A DNA stretch of 64,000 bases from Nyssa sinensis (taxonomy: Eukaryota > Streptophyta > Magnoliopsida > Cornales > Nyssaceae): NCBI GenBank assembly GCA_008638375.1, contig CM018052.1, forward strand, positions 26,133,071 to 26,197,070. Reading direction: 5' to 3'. The first letter of the stretch is position 1, and every line of letters begins with the position of its first letter. The translations under genes and the position numbers were made by a program. Of this stretch, positions 29,944-42,419 are shown piece by piece. Below the pieces are notes generated by a model. That model made no database searches. It was not told the origin of the DNA and was given only the letters and a program-made list of their open reading frames with translations.

Positions 29944-32285
29944 CTATTTGGAAGGTCTTTCTCTGAGTGCAAGGGCATGGCGTTCTCGAACAATGGGCTG
30001 ATATCCTTTGATGGTGAGAACTTTATCTTTGTGGACATATTTCAGGTATTGATAGAAGGTTGAGTTAACTGCCCCTATCTGGTGGATCCAGGGCCTCCCA
30101 ATGATGACGTTATAAGGAGATTTGACGTTTAAGATCATGAACTTAGAGATTAGGGTCTTCCGGTCATCTTTTTCTCTTACCATGGGCGATAAATCAATTC
30201 TACCCATTGGGAAGCTGAAGTTCTTATTAAATCTTGCCATTACGGTAATGGTAGCTCTGATGTCTTTAGAGACGAGCTTCATATGTTTGAAGGGTTCGTA
30301 GAAAAACACATTAGTAGAGCTCCTAATGTCCACGAGAACCCTTTTAATGTCAAAGTTAGCAATTTTGAGTGAGATGACAAGAGCATCGCTATGGGGATAG
30401 CGTATCCCAATGAGGTCCAATTCAGAAAACTGGATATGAGATTTTGACTTCATTTTTTTCTCAATGGCCGAGATCTAGATAACGTGGGACTTTGCCCTTA
30501 CTTCTTGAGCATATGTTTTTTTGGCCTAGTTAGATATCCTTGTCATCGCATTATCAGTATGGAGCACGAAGATAACTTGATTATTTTGTTGTTGTTGATC
30601 ATTCCGAACTTCCCTTTGTTCAGGCCTCCTTTGAGAGGCTCTTTCGTCTCAGGGGTTTTGTTTTCTATCTTGGCGGATGAATTCTCTCAGCTATCCCCTT
30701 CTGATTAAGTGTTTTACCTCTTACTTCAGAGCTCTGTAGTCCTCGGTGGTGTACCCTTGCTCTTTATAGAAATCATAGTATTTATTTCGATTTCTTTAGT
30801 AAGGGTGGCTTTTCAGTGGTTCTGGCCACCTCAGGTTTTCACGAGTCTGGACTTGTTAGAATATATGAGTAAGAGAAGCATTTAATGGGGTATAAATTCC
30901 ATACCTTTTAGAGCCAGAATTGTTCTGGGCTCTTGATGTCGTTCTCTTGTCGGGACTCCTAGTCCTTTTTTTGTTGGTGTTTTTATCTCTCTTCTGACCC
31001 TGCTCGTCCTTTTGAGCTTACTCTTTAGCTTTTCAGAAGGAGATTTTTGTATCTTCGAGGTTAATATACTTATGTACTTTATCCATGAATGCTATCATGT
31101 CGGCAGGGAGATTTTTAGTCAAAGAATCCTAAAAGCATCCAAGCCCAAGGCCTGAAGTAAGGGCGGCCACTAGGAAATTCGAAATACAGTTGTTTATCTC
31201 TATGAGTTTGGTATTGAAACGAGTTATGTACTCCCATAGTGAATCTCTCTTTGTTTGCTTTATAGTCAGCAAGAACTCTGACTATTTTCTTAACTTCTTG
31301 CTTGTTAAGAAGTGGTCAAGAAATAGTCTGCTGAGCTCATAAAAATTACTAACCGATTTGTGGGGAAGGTTATGAAACCATAGGCTATCCTTGAGGCTGG
31401 TCACAAAAGTTCGACACATAAAGGCATCGGTAGCCCCGTGCAGTGCCATTGTATGTTGATAATAAGATAAATGGTTCCCAAGATCTTCAGACCCATCGTA
31501 AAGAGTGAATTTTGAGACAATAAATGTCTTGAGTCGTTCTTCCGTCATTATAGCAGAGGTGAACAGCGTGGAGAACCTATCGAGCAGTTTACTTAGCTCG
31601 TCTTGTTTTGGAAGGACATGGAACCCCTTGGTTGAGATTGTCTAATCTTGAGAGTTTGTTATTTCCTATACCTTCTAAGGGGCCTTGGGTAGGTTCTGTT
31701 ACGTGGTCGGCAGCCATTGTTAATATTGTCCCATGGTTCCAAGTCCTGGATTCACATGGGGAATCTGTTTGGCAGTAGCAGAGGAGTGCTGCTCTCCCAA
31801 GATTGATGGACGTGGGACCTTAGGAGGCTAAATCCTTGCTGCGTTGGATTGTCTCTAGAGATCATTAGAATTGGTATTCTCGTCTTGCTCTGGTAATGGA
31901 CGGCATGATGGAATGTCTGTATTCATCTCCCCATAGTTGTTGACGATTGGGGATCAGTCCCCATATGGGTGGTACCGTGGGGATGTACTGGCTACGCATT
32001 AGGCAACTCCTCATTGTGGGATTTTCTACCCGAAGTGGTGGCGGGAGGCTGAGGTCATCCGTGAACAGCGTTAGTGGGAGGAGGAGGATTGTTCTGCTAG
32101 TTCTGAGCCAACGAAGCCAGAGTTTGTGACATAGCTGTGAGTTGTTCCTACATCAGATTAGACTATCGTTGAATCCGATTAAGTTGTTGTTATAGATGAA
32201 CAAGTGTTTGTCTCCTTCCTTTTCCAACAGGAGGCTGATTTTGAGGATTTTGGGAGTTCTTTCTAGGATGAAGGGTGGGAGCCAT
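29944..32285 (-). pseudogene. Decayed gag-protease of copy 3
   Basis: The ATG is kept at 32283-32285 (MAPTLHPRK, like MAPNLRPRQ of copy 1). Stops follow within the Gln-rich N-terminus. The gag core is readable at 31282-31548 but has a short deletion at LKWFHNLP. The protease region at 29944-30453 reads DIRSS in place of DTGSS, so it is inactive. It ends at TAG CAATTA. Confidence 0.87.
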
Positions 32286-32342
32286 TGTTTCTTTTAAGAA
32301 AAGAAAATAAGTTTTTTGATGAAAAGTAATGAGAACGATCGT

Positions 32343-32365
32343 TGTTCCCACAGACGACGCCAAAT
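32343..32365 (-). other. Mutated primer-binding site of copy 3
   Basis: Minus strand TTTGGCGTCGTCTGTGGGAA beside the 5' LTR; differs from copy 1 by one transition in the first ten bases. Confidence 0.65.
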
Positions 32366-32802
32366 TGATGTTGTTCTTTTCTGGCTTGAAGGTTTTTCCT
32401 CATGAATTACCTGTCAAGAATTGGAGGTCAGAGGGTCACCGAGAAGGCTCAGATGATAAAATCAGTAGAGAAATAAAGACATTAATTCAAGAAGAAAATT
32501 GAACATGAATTGAAAGCGTACCTTATGGTCTTATTTATAAGGTGTAGATTTCTCAAGTTGAGTAGGATTAGGAGTCCTGAAAGTAGGGATTCGAAGATAT
32601 CCGTAAATAGTAGTTACCATATTAGCTTTTGTTTTCTTATTATGAGATCGGTAGTATATGAAAGACGATGACCAATTCGGCTTACCTCTGAAGTCACTGT
32701 ACTTGGTCGAATGAATGAACTATCTCATGCTATGTGTACTGAAAAACTACTTGCAGACACGTGCTGTGCTCTTAATCGCCGCAGTTAGATTATCGTAAAT
32801 CA
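32366..32802 (-). repeat. 5' LTR of copy 3
   Basis: 437 bp, TGATGTTG...GTAAATCA. TATA box on the minus strand at 32532-32539. CACGTG at 32758-32763, with the ABRE-like tail mutated. Confidence 0.88.
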
Positions 32803-32807
32803 GAGGC
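32803..32807. repeat. Right target-site duplication of Tat copy 3 (GAGGC)
   Basis: Identical to 22942-22946 across the element. Confidence 0.85.
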
Positions 32808-33523
32808 TAAATTTGGGTTTCAATCACAAAATTTCAATCCTAAACAAAGAGTCATTTTATAATTGCACTAAACAATGACCCTATTTCTATCACCATCTTC
32901 ATTGTTTGTTCATTCCCACAATCTTGCGTTGGCACAAGAGAGACTTTGCAATAGAAATGTTTTAACCTTTGTTAATTTGGGTGGGTATTAGGCATGCCCA
33001 ATCTTATTGTATTATTGCTGGGATATTCAAAGCAAGACGATTATTCTACTGCCTATTTTCATTTTATGCTCATCTTTGGTGACATCATGGGGAAAATTCA
33101 AGCTTAATATTGCAACAACGCACTGAATTTGGGTTTTACAGGGAGGCTTGCGATCATTGATGAATGTTGAGCAAAATGCAGAAGAAAAAATATAGGCATT
33201 GGGTGAACTGCTAGTGCTCATCAGCAGAGAACTGAAATTGAAACCAACCATTGATGAATTCCCAATTGAAATTGCACGTCAGGATTATGTTTTCATTTTT
33301 AAATTCCCAATTGAAACCAACCATTGATGAATACCCAATGGAAATATGTGAGCAGGGAAAAAAGAAAAAAACTAGTGCGTGCAAAGTCTTCTGTCACAAA
33401 TTTCGAAGGGATGAATAAATCTGAATGCAAAAATGGCATCAGCCATTGTATTAACAAACATAGTGTTCTGTATCTTTACAACAAACAAACAGGTAGCAAT
33501 TCTGAAGCTGAGTTTGCTACAGA
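32808..33523 (-). other. 3' flank / likely 3' UTR of the IPGA1-like gene
   Basis: No separate gene. A direct duplication is present: AACCAACCATTGATGAAT at about 33242 and again at about 33314, with CCCAATTGAAA nearby in both. The poly(A) site of the gene should lie here, but I cannot fix it. Confidence 0.5.
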
Positions 33524-36500
33524 TTAGCAAGCCGTAGACCGGCATACAAATTTCTGTTGATGTTGGTTTTGACATTGTATATGACACAATCTCGCTTTAT
33601 CCCTCAGCTCTTGGAATGCCCTCATTGTTTCCACATCAAAACCTCCAGCAAACTGCCAAGTTCAATACAATATCATCTCATAAGAATGATGAATATCTGA
33701 AACCACTGCAATCATCCAATGTATAATTAAACTGATTATCTTACCTGATGTACCCGGAAAGCAAACCTTACGCCTTGAACTATCAGCTCTTCTTCTTCAG
33801 GTCCACCACCAACCGTTTCAAGTTCTGCAGACACTCTCTTCATATATTTCAGGGCTAATTTTACAGATGCCAGCTTTATCTGCAATAATTTATACCATCA
33901 CAACATTAAGTGCTTTATTTGGTATTGTTTCTCAATCAAAGCAAAAGGTACACAGTACACACAACTTGACCACACGGAAAATACTAGTGAGCTAAACAAT
34001 CTCATGGTCATGGGTACAATAACTTAAATTCTTTTTCTCCGTTGACAGTGAAATAGCCAGCAATCATGCATTCACTAAATTACATCATCCAGTGTGTGTG
34101 TGTGCGTGTTAGTAACTTAGCATGGGGACTCAAAATTCAATTATCAAACTATTGTGCCAAAATAAGACAGTATAGTCCCCCAAGTCTAAGCCCTATAGAT
34201 GGCAATGTCGGATTAAAGAAAAGGTAGAAACCTTCTTCTTCTTGTCCTGTCTTCCCCCACCTTTTTTTTTTGTTTTCCTTTAAACTAAGTAGGTAACACT
34301 AGAAACATAAAAAAGGACATTGAGGTCTTCATATCATTAAAAAAATGTAGTGGTATCTTAGTATGACATATTAAAATCAACATGGAGAATCAGATTCTCT
34401 TTTTACTCAATATAAAACCATAATAAGAAGTGGTGAATAGTGAATACATTTAGACATCTGGGACTTTCACATGTGCGCATGCAGGCGTGGGCAGAGAAAA
34501 TGAGGCAAAATGTTTGCATCCTTTTGTCACCTAGCAACCACTATTGACAATTTGTTGATTGTCTCAATACAATTTTCCTTGTCTCCCCAAGATTTACAAG
34601 TACGACTCATCAATAGGGACCACCTGAAATCCACTAATGTGATAAACAATAGGTCTTAATGTATGATGGGTATCTTCCTAAGTATGCATAAGAAATGAGT
34701 GAACAATAACATCCAATCAATATATATACTCTCGAAGTTATATGCATCAAGCCTAATAACAATCAAAACTAAGGTATTATTTACCTGACTAATGTATCCA
34801 GTATCAAGCATCCAATCCATTGGAATTCGGAATACTTTATATCGCTTAGTAGCTGATTCTCTCATTCGCGAGAGATTGTAAACAACATGTTCTAATCTGT
34901 ATTAGTCATCACATCAAATATAAATTTAGAGGATATACAATAAAAGTAGAACAGTTAATTGAAGTCTTAAGTCTCTGTAATTTCACAAATGGAAATGTGA
35001 GAATTATAATTGAAAAAAGGTTTGTACTTTTCAAATAAAGCCTGCATTTTCTTGAGAGCATGGGCAAAAGGTTGGCGCGGATCATCACGGAATGATGAAG
35101 CCTCAGATTCAAGCTTCTTGAGATCACAATACCCAAATGCAGCTTCCCTCAACGCATCAGCCTTCTGCTCTGGCCAATCAAAATGCTTCAACACTGCCCT
35201 TTCATCAATCTGAGAAAAATTGAAGCAATGAAATGAAATTTATGCAAAGATTATTGGGTTAAATTGGCCAAGAAATTACGGGTTTTCAAGGGTTCAGAAG
35301 TATACCAGGTAAGAGAGCTCATCATCAAGCCATTTCACAAAAGGCACAACATCCTCAATGTCTGTGAATGCAGCATTCTCAACTTCTTTGATCAAAAACC
35401 TAATGAAATCACCTTGTGTTTCAACGTCTGTCTTAATCTGTAATTACCACATTAACAAAGAATTATCGGTAATTAAAACTTTCCAAAAATACCTAAAGAT
35501 TTTTGATAATGGTGATGTTGAAATGTCAAGTACTGGTTGACCTAGAGCCAAGAACGCAATTAATTTATGATAATGGTGACGTTGAAATGTCAAAATTACA
35601 GCTTTTTTTTTTTTTTTTGTGTTTCCAATTCGAATCTTAATACTGTCTTATATCGCAAGGCACGTAAAGTCCAATAAAAGGGTGCAGGGGTACCAGTAAA
35701 GACAACAAGAGTCGTCACTTGTCACTGACAGAGTGACATAAAGTCAGTGGCAATCTCGTAAATAATGAGAAAACCATGACCAGAAAAGGAAAAACTTACT
35801 GCGAGCAAGTGAGAGGACCGGTTCTCGATTTCGCCGATCATGTCGCGGGCGTTCGCCGTTGCCGCCTGAGTAGGAACATCGGAGGCTCCGCCGCCGGACT
35901 CTCGCCTTGAGTCCCTCCGCATCAGCGAGTGGTAGAACTCCACCACCTCCGGCACTCGTCTCACCTTCGTCGGCACAGATTTTAGCCCCTTTGCTGGCAT
36001 TGGTGGTGGAGGCGGTGGCGCAGCCTTCGGCGGCGGCGGCGGTGGAAGAGGCACTGATTTCGGTAGTGGTGGAGGTGGAATAGGCGACGGTTCTGCTAAT
36101 GCCCTCTCGGCTGAGACGCTTATAGAACTGTGAGACGAAGAGAAAGAAGTTGACGATAAGGAAGTGGACGATGGTAAGGAAGTGGACGACGAAGACGACG
36201 GTCTTGGAGGGGGCTTTGGAACCCTAGGCACTCGAGATCTCACTGCCATTACAGATTCAGATATCTCCGCAATTTCTTCCGAGTTACACCGGGAGTGTCT
36301 CGGCCTCTCTGTTTCTACTATTTCCTCTTTCTTCAACTCCAAAGTTTCATGCTTGCTATTGTTCTCATGATTCGCACCAATGTCGTTCGCTTTCGCCCCC
36401 TTTTTCAAGTTCTTAATCAGATTCGACTTCACGGAAGCATCGATCAACCCTTGAAACCTCTGCGACGACGACAACTCGCTACTCTCTGCACCCTCATTGT

Positions 36501-37038
36501 TCCACAACCCCTTCGATTCCATTCTGCTTCGCTCCGTCATTGTTTTCTTCAAATCGGAAATCACAGCTTCCATTGTCTTCACCTTCTTGTCATTCTCTTT
36601 CTTTTCTTCCGATAACCTTGTGTGCAACAATTCTAACTCTTGTCGCAAATTCTCATTTTCAGCTTCCAAGCACTCGATCTTCTTGGCAGAGCGTTCAATC
36701 TCCGCGTCTTTCAACGAGATCTCATTTTCGAGACGTGGTAGTATCGCTACAGACTCTCTTAGTAGCTTATGTTCCAAGAGTTCTGTTTTCAAGCGAGACT
36801 CTCTCTCGCGCAAGTCTTCGACGAGGCGGAGGAGCTCCGTCACGTCCGGCGGACGAGGCTGGACCTGAGCAGAGGAACGTGGGAAGTAGACGCCAAACGA
36901 GCGCGAGAACACGGCCCCCTTCTGAGGCACCTTCGCCGAGCTCGGTGAAGGCGATGGTGGCTTCGGAGACGAGTCGGGTTTAGTATTTGCCGGTGATTTT
37001 TGCAAACCCATCGCCACTTTTACCTTCCCAGCAACCAT
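33524..37038 (-). CDS. IPGA1: CHUP1-like coiled-coil, proline-rich protein, IPGA1 ortholog (642 aa, 6 exons)
   Basis: Exons (minus strand): 37038-35800, 35437-35306, 35209-35028, 34896-34785, 33879-33745, 33652-33524; all introns GT-AG and phases join without stops to give 642 residues. The N-terminus (MVAGKVKVAMG) matches the IPGA1 type. Residues ~65-170 form a coiled coil, ~267-280 read VRSRVPRVPKPPP, and ~318-348 are polyproline. From ~357 (KVRRVPEVVEFYHSLMRRDS) to the end is the conserved CHUP1-family C-terminal domain, including VKWLDDELSYLIDERAVLKHFDWPEQKADALREAAF. In Arabidopsis IPGA1 associates with cortical microtubules and affects anisotropic petal growth; CHUP1 itself binds actin/profilin and moves chloroplasts. 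The long hydrophobic CHUP1 N-terminus is absent, which argues for IPGA1 rather than CHUP1. No damage seen. Confidence 0.9.
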
Positions 37039-37480
37039 TGTTGCCCTACTCTAGAGGTGAGCTCTCGTTCTCTATCTAAAGCTCCCTCTATCAAAATCTT
37101 ACAATCCTCTCGTTTGCAATCCGGAGTGTGGAGAGAGAAAGCGAAGACTCCAAACACGTCGTTGTCTGTCCGTCTGTGAGAGTAAGTTCTGCAACACCAA
37201 CTTGGAGTTCGTGAGAGAGAGTATAATTTTTAGAAAGAGAAAATCAATTGTGCAAAGGTGAAGAAAGCAGTAAGCTAACGGGAAGGCACAGATGCCGAGG
37301 AACGGTCTTCTTTCCTTCCTTCGATTCAGTTTTTTTAAAGTAGTATTAGTTTGGAAATTTTACTGTATTCATTTACGCGCTCGACGAACTTAAACCAAAA
37401 TAATTTGTTTACTATATCGATCCAGTTGCGTGATACCCACGCGCTTATGTTCAATAGCCATCTCAATGCATTGGGAAAAA
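37039..37480 (-). promoter_or_regulatory. 5' UTR and proximal promoter of the IPGA1-like gene
   Basis: CT/GA-rich leader sequence lies directly before the ATG (about 37060-37270). No convincing TATA box was found, which is common for housekeeping-type plant promoters. A G-box/ABRE-like CACGTGTC at 38263-38270 is about 1.2 kb upstream. Confidence 0.4.
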
Positions 37481-39329
37481 TTCCATGCTAGCCAATTGTA
37501 CAACATATGATGCAAATAATTAAAATTATTTTAAATTTCATTTTGGAAAAAATTAATATCTTTCTTTTTATTTATGAAAAATGACTTTATTATAATGTTC
37601 ATTTGGTGCATTAATTGTAAAAATAATTTGATACAAACATTTATTTATGTAATTGAGCTAGAACATTAAAAAACGTAACTATATGTTTTCGTACATAATT
37701 CTGAATCTAACAATAGTCTCGTGATAAAAATTTTTTCATATTATAACGAAGATTGTTTATTACGTGTTCAAAAAACATTGTCCAAAACATACCTATATAT
37801 TTATTTTAAATTGTTGGTGAACTTTGACATATTTGCATATAATTTGAATTTTTTTGAATATTTAGAACAAACTTAAAATTTAGACTTTTCATATCTGAGG
37901 GGTTATTTTTTTTGGGTTTAGAAGGGTTAGGATGAGGCAATATCCAAATCAATTTTTAAAACTTGAATTCAGAATTTCAAATATATAATCCTATAGCTAA
38001 TATGGGTGAAGGAGATAAGTTAGATGAAGATCATTTTAATTAAAGGGATAAGAGTAAATCTTATTAATAAATTTTTAAATATGGATAATTTTTTTGGAGC
38101 CAAGATATTATTTGAAATGTCAAAATTTTTTTTTCTTACAAACACAGTCTGAGTTCAAGGTTTAATGCATACAAGGTTTAACAGATATACATACACACAC
38201 CTAAATAAAAAATTTTCTTGCCCCAATTTGGACAATAATATGGAAATATATGCTTTTTTTCTCACGTGTCAGATGGGCGCGCGTGGACTTTGTAGTTTTG
38301 AATGAATGACGAATCTCAAGGTCGGATGGTGAGAGTGTTTGGAAACAGTAGAAAATTGGGAGAGTTTGGGGAAAGGTGCTTCCAACGGTCGCCTTATTAA
38401 CTCTTCCACTGCACATTGCCGGTATTGTCCAATTTCTCGCCTATTTGAAACCTGCGATACGAGAAGTTTAACAATGTTTAAACTGACACTCGACCCATTT
38501 TTACAGGTTTTTTTTTTTGTGACAATTACTCTCTCACTTCTGTCTTATTATAATTATCTGATAATTACAGATATGTTTTTATATTTTAATTTTTTATTAT
38601 AATGATGATATACAAATTAGTCGTTCATATAAAATTTATTATTTAAAGTATTTAAAGTTAAATCACATTTTTTTAAATTACTAAAATATCTTTATATTAG
38701 ATATACAAGTAAAAATGTAATTATATGTAAGGATAAAACAGTAAATTTATATATTTTTAAAAATTTTGTCTCTTATTAATTTTGATAAAAAAATATCAAT
38801 ATAATTTTAAAAAATACATGTTAAGTTTTTGTAATTATCAAATGTTACAAAAGAAAAGCGAGAATACGTATCTCTTTTTTTATAGACTTTTTTGTCGGTT
38901 GTCATGTTACTAGAAATATATTTTTTATTAATTTTTCTTGAATAGTGTTGTATTATTTTAATTATTAAATGACTAAGAAAATATGAATATTATTTAAGAG
39001 CACTTATTATTAATTTTATTATAAAATGACAACGAAAATATGAATATTATTTGAAAGCACTTATTGGTGAGTTTTTGACTGCATTAACGTGAAATTGAAC
39101 TTTCAGTGTATATTTTAGCAGAAGATGCTTATTTATTTTTAATTTTTATTATAAAAAATATTTTTTAATCTATAGTTTTAAAAAGATAAATTCATTTAAA
39201 GTTTTTAACTAAAATGAAAGATATCTTTTGAAACGATACTTATTTGTTATCAAAGAATTAAATAGACATTTCCTTAATATGGTTTTAAAAATTAGGTACA
39301 AAGTATTATTGGAGAATGTGATCGAACAG

Positions 39330-39510
39330 TAAAGATATTGAGGGTAAAATTTAAAAATTTCAAGTTCGAATTTTCTCTACGCCGATTGTTGAAAGTTAGA
39401 GTTTAAAGTCTGGGATAGGCTGTCACGAAAAGAAAAATTTAATCTGATCAGTATAAATTGGTCCAGAATACTCATTAATCAATTTATAAATAAAAAAAGA
39501 ATTAGATTGA
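39330..39510 (+). repeat. SINE-like fragment (second family)
   Basis: Begins near a TTCAAGTTCGAATTTTC box-B-like stretch and shares CGATTGTTGAAAGTTAGAGTTTAAA-type sequence, a TCACGAAAA block and an ATTTATAAATAAAA-like A-rich end with 40510-40690. Confidence 0.4.
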
Positions 39511-39594
39511 AATTTTTAATAAAAAGCACAACTCAACCATTGTCTATTGACACTTTAGGCTTCAAACGCATCCTACCTAGTTTTTTGAAAATTT

Positions 39595-39855
39595 ATCCTA
39601 GTGCTAAAGGATAAGCGGAGGAGTTTATAATTTTAAAAATTTAAACTAAATTCTTAAGTTATGAATTTAAGTCTCATTTTCTATTAAAAAAATAAATATT
39701 TATTTTTATTCAATTATGAATTAAGTTAGATTATTTATTCAAAACTCATATTAAGAAGGCTCTAAATTAGATTATGTCTTGTAAGTTGATTATAATAGAG
39801 TTTGTTATAATATATGAATTGTATTATTACATTGCTTCTATCAAAAAAAAAAAAG
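39595..39855 (+). repeat. SINE-like fragment with A-tail
   Basis: Box-A-like CTAGTGCTAAAGGATAAGCGG, box-B-like TGAATTTAAGTCTCA, body homologous to 21850-22090, and a terminal run of twelve A at 39842-39853. Confidence 0.5.
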
Positions 39856-40509
39856 AAATGGGAACAGGGGATAATAATAATACAAAATTAAAGCATATGA
39901 TGTTTTCAAATATTTAAATAAAAAAAAAAACTAAAATAAGGAATGTCTTTTTAAAAAAAGATTGAAATTCACTCAAAACATAGGAAATTAGAAAATGTTT
40001 AAAATAATATTTGGGATGTAGCCTTTATTAATACACATTTACAATTATTTGGTGATGATTTAGATCCTCTTCCCTATTAAATTCTTTATCTATTTTTTTC
40101 AACTAAATATATATCATTTAACACTTGGTACCGCATGTTAAACATGTGCATGATTGCACAATTCACTCAGAATATAATTTTGGTTGCAAATAACTTTAAT
40201 AGTAGGATAAAATTCATTTTAGTGCGTTGGACATTGAGTTCATGTCTTTTTCTCGCAGACGATACAAGATTTACATGTAAAAGTCACTATTAAATAAATA
40301 TTTATGCTAGATAAAAAAAAAAAATTGACTAGAAGTCCAGAGATTTTGAGTACAAGATACAAGATATTATAAAAGCTAAGGTGTGTTAATTTTGAAAAAA
40401 AAGAAAAAAGAAGTGAGAATTTAATTGAATGCTATGTGCCAGAATTATTTTCTTTAGCTAAAATATAGTTGTTACATGTAAAAAAGAAGAAGTGACCTCA
40501 CAAATATAC

Positions 40510-40690
40510 ATAAGAGGTGTGGCCGAGTTTGAGTTCAAGTGTTTTTTTTTTTTTTTGCACCGAATCGTCAATCGTTGGTAGTTAGAATTTAAAACATAGA
40601 TTTGATTATCACGAAAAAAAAATCTTAATCTGATATACATAAGTTTGTCCAAAATATTCTCTCATCGATTTATCAAAAAATAAAATAAAA
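40510..40690 (+). repeat. SINE-like fragment (second family)
   Basis: GTGTGGCCGAGTTTGAGTTCAAG resembles merged tRNA boxes, followed by a T-run and then the body shared with 39330-39510, ending in AAATAAAATAAAATAAAA. Confidence 0.4.
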
Positions 40691-40747
40691 TAAAATTTTA
40701 TTCAAGAGATGCAAGTATCTATTTTTTATGTAAATGATTAGACTTTG

Positions 40748-40749
<2 letters not shown>

Positions 40750-40802
<53 letters not shown>
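40750..40802. repeat. (AT)n microsatellite
   Basis: About 26 AT dinucleotides without interruption. Confidence 0.95.
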
Positions 40803-40806
<4 letters not shown>

Positions 40807-41284
40807 GGTATAAATTTATTTAGCCCAAGTAGGTTGGAGTCAAAATCGTGAAATTTTGTTGGTTAGTTACAACAGTTGACAATTTATATTTTTATTATTG
40901 ATAAAAATATTTTTTTTCTTAAATTAATTATGATTAGATGAAAAAATATTTGTTCTCGATTCTGTCTAATTAGAAATTTTATTTTTTTTGAATGGTTTAT
41001 TATTGAGAATCAGTTTCTTTGACAAAATTAACAACCAGTTTAGTAAAATATAAATGAAGGAATATTAAATATTGGTATGTATTCTTTAGTAATATACAAG
41101 TTTGGAATTGTATTTAAAAAATATTTAAAATTTGAATAAATATAATATGGATAAAGAAGGTGATTTGAAAAACTTTTCATTCTTTAGTAATACATATTAT
41201 TCTACATGAATTCTTGTTAAAACACCATATTTTTCTTAAATAATATGGATAAACAAGGTGATTTGAAAAACTTAAATCAAATTA

Positions 41285-41400
41285 AACATTTTTTTTAACC
41301 AAGTGTCCCAACAAGGAAAACTCGAACTCGGAACTTTGAATTTTAATTCTTAATTCTTTATCGCTTAGCCAACCACTTGGTGGTTTAATTCTTATCCGAG
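41285..41400 (-). repeat. SINE-like fragment, minus strand
   Basis: On the minus strand it reads CCACCAAGTGGTTGGCTAAG (box-A-like), then a GAGTTCGAGTTTTCC box-B-like stretch. Another copy on the minus strand lies near 56250-56366. Confidence 0.5.
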
Positions 41401-41689
41401 ATATGACTTCTATTATTGTAATAAATAAACTATGTATATAAGTATATACGTAACAAGCCCTTGCGGTATGATAAAGATATATTGGAGAATTTCAATGTAT
41501 CTAATTAGGATTAAGATTTAATTGTAATACAGTATAAATGCATTGTAACCTTATTTTTTAATTAGTGAAAAAGATAGTCGCACTCATGAATGTAGATATA
41601 TTATCAAATTACATAAATTTTTTGTGTTGATTTTTCTCTTTCTCTCTTACTCTTATTACATAAATTATTAATTTTACAACACTGGCCAA

Positions 41690-42200
41690 CTCATGTATTA
41701 TGAGCTGGTTTTTCACAAGCATTGCTTATAGGTGTGGCAATTGAATGGGTCATGGTGTGCACTAAATGGCATGGGTGTTTGGAAGAATTTGATGGCTGAG
41801 ACATCACTTTCACCTGTAAGATGCTGAGCAGAGCAAATGGTGACCATTAACAAACATGGAGACCCCTGGTTTTTTACCGTTTATTTTGTCTTATTTCATA
41901 ACCCATTTGTCTTTTCACAAAAGTAGTTGAAGAGAGAGAGGGAGAGAGAGCTCAGGAAGTTGATATATGAACCACTTCTGAGCCCTCTCCTTTGCTTGCT
42001 CTTTTCCATTCATTCCAAAGATTTGTCTGCCCAACTGGCCATCATATGTCAATTGACCACCCCATAGCCTGAGCCCACCCTCTCTCTCATCATTGCATGC
42101 ACCATAAATCCCTCTGCTGTAGCCCTTATGTCACAAAGGCAAACGGTCTGCTATGGTTTTGAAATCTTTGAGCCAGCATTGAATGGCAAAAGTGAAAAGA
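41690..42200. other. GC-richer, non-repetitive island of unknown function
   Basis: Stands out from the flanking AT-rich DNA. It has no long open frame. It contains a short hairpin at about 41941-41990: the arm GGAGAGAGAGCTCAGGAAGT faces ACTTCTGAGCCCTCTCC across a 13-base loop. CT-rich stretches flank it. It could be a conserved regulatory block or a non-coding transcript; I recognise no known microRNA. Confidence 0.3.
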
Positions 42201-42419
42201 GTATTGACTGTACTGTGATATAGTCTCTAGTAACATATCACCAATTCTTTTCTTTTTTATCCTCTCATAAGTTAAATTAGAAATTATCATTGTCCCTAAT
42301 TGTGTAATGCTTTAGTATTCAAAAAAATGTTGTCCCATAAAATACTATCACAATGATATTAACCTCAATTCATGCATAACTAATATAAGATTGTCTCATG
42401 TAAGGCAAATATGATATTT

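Larger units (their letters stand above)
22947..32802 (-). mobile_element. Tat-clade LTR retrotransposon, copy 3 (complete structure, decayed coding)
   Basis: 9,856 bp with both LTRs, polypurine tract, primer-binding site and a perfect 5-bp target duplication (GAGGC), so both boundaries are secure. The order is the same as in copies 1 and 2. gag and pol are heavily mutated. The right LTR has lost about 15 bases (the GATAGTAGCCGCTCC block) relative to the left. It ends 721 bp downstream of the stop codon of the IPGA1-like gene, in the same orientation. Confidence 0.92.
37481..41689. other. AT-rich intergenic DNA with decayed repeats
   Basis: No gene supported. A modestly GC-richer patch at 38225-38480 contains CACGTGTC. 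Holds SINE-like pieces, local duplications (38,950/39,020: GAAAATATGAATATTATTT twice; 41,145/41,240: AATATGGATAAA.AAGGTGATTTGAAAAACTT twice), and a long (AT)n run. Confidence 0.55.

Noticed and set aside
36164..36983. Several plus-strand frames opposite the IPGA1-like first exon
   Set aside because: Shadows of a long GC-rich coding exon; Ser/Pro-rich noise.
41941..41990. Known microRNA precursor
   Set aside because: Neither arm matches a mature plant microRNA family I know, and the stem has bulges; kept only as a finding to check.
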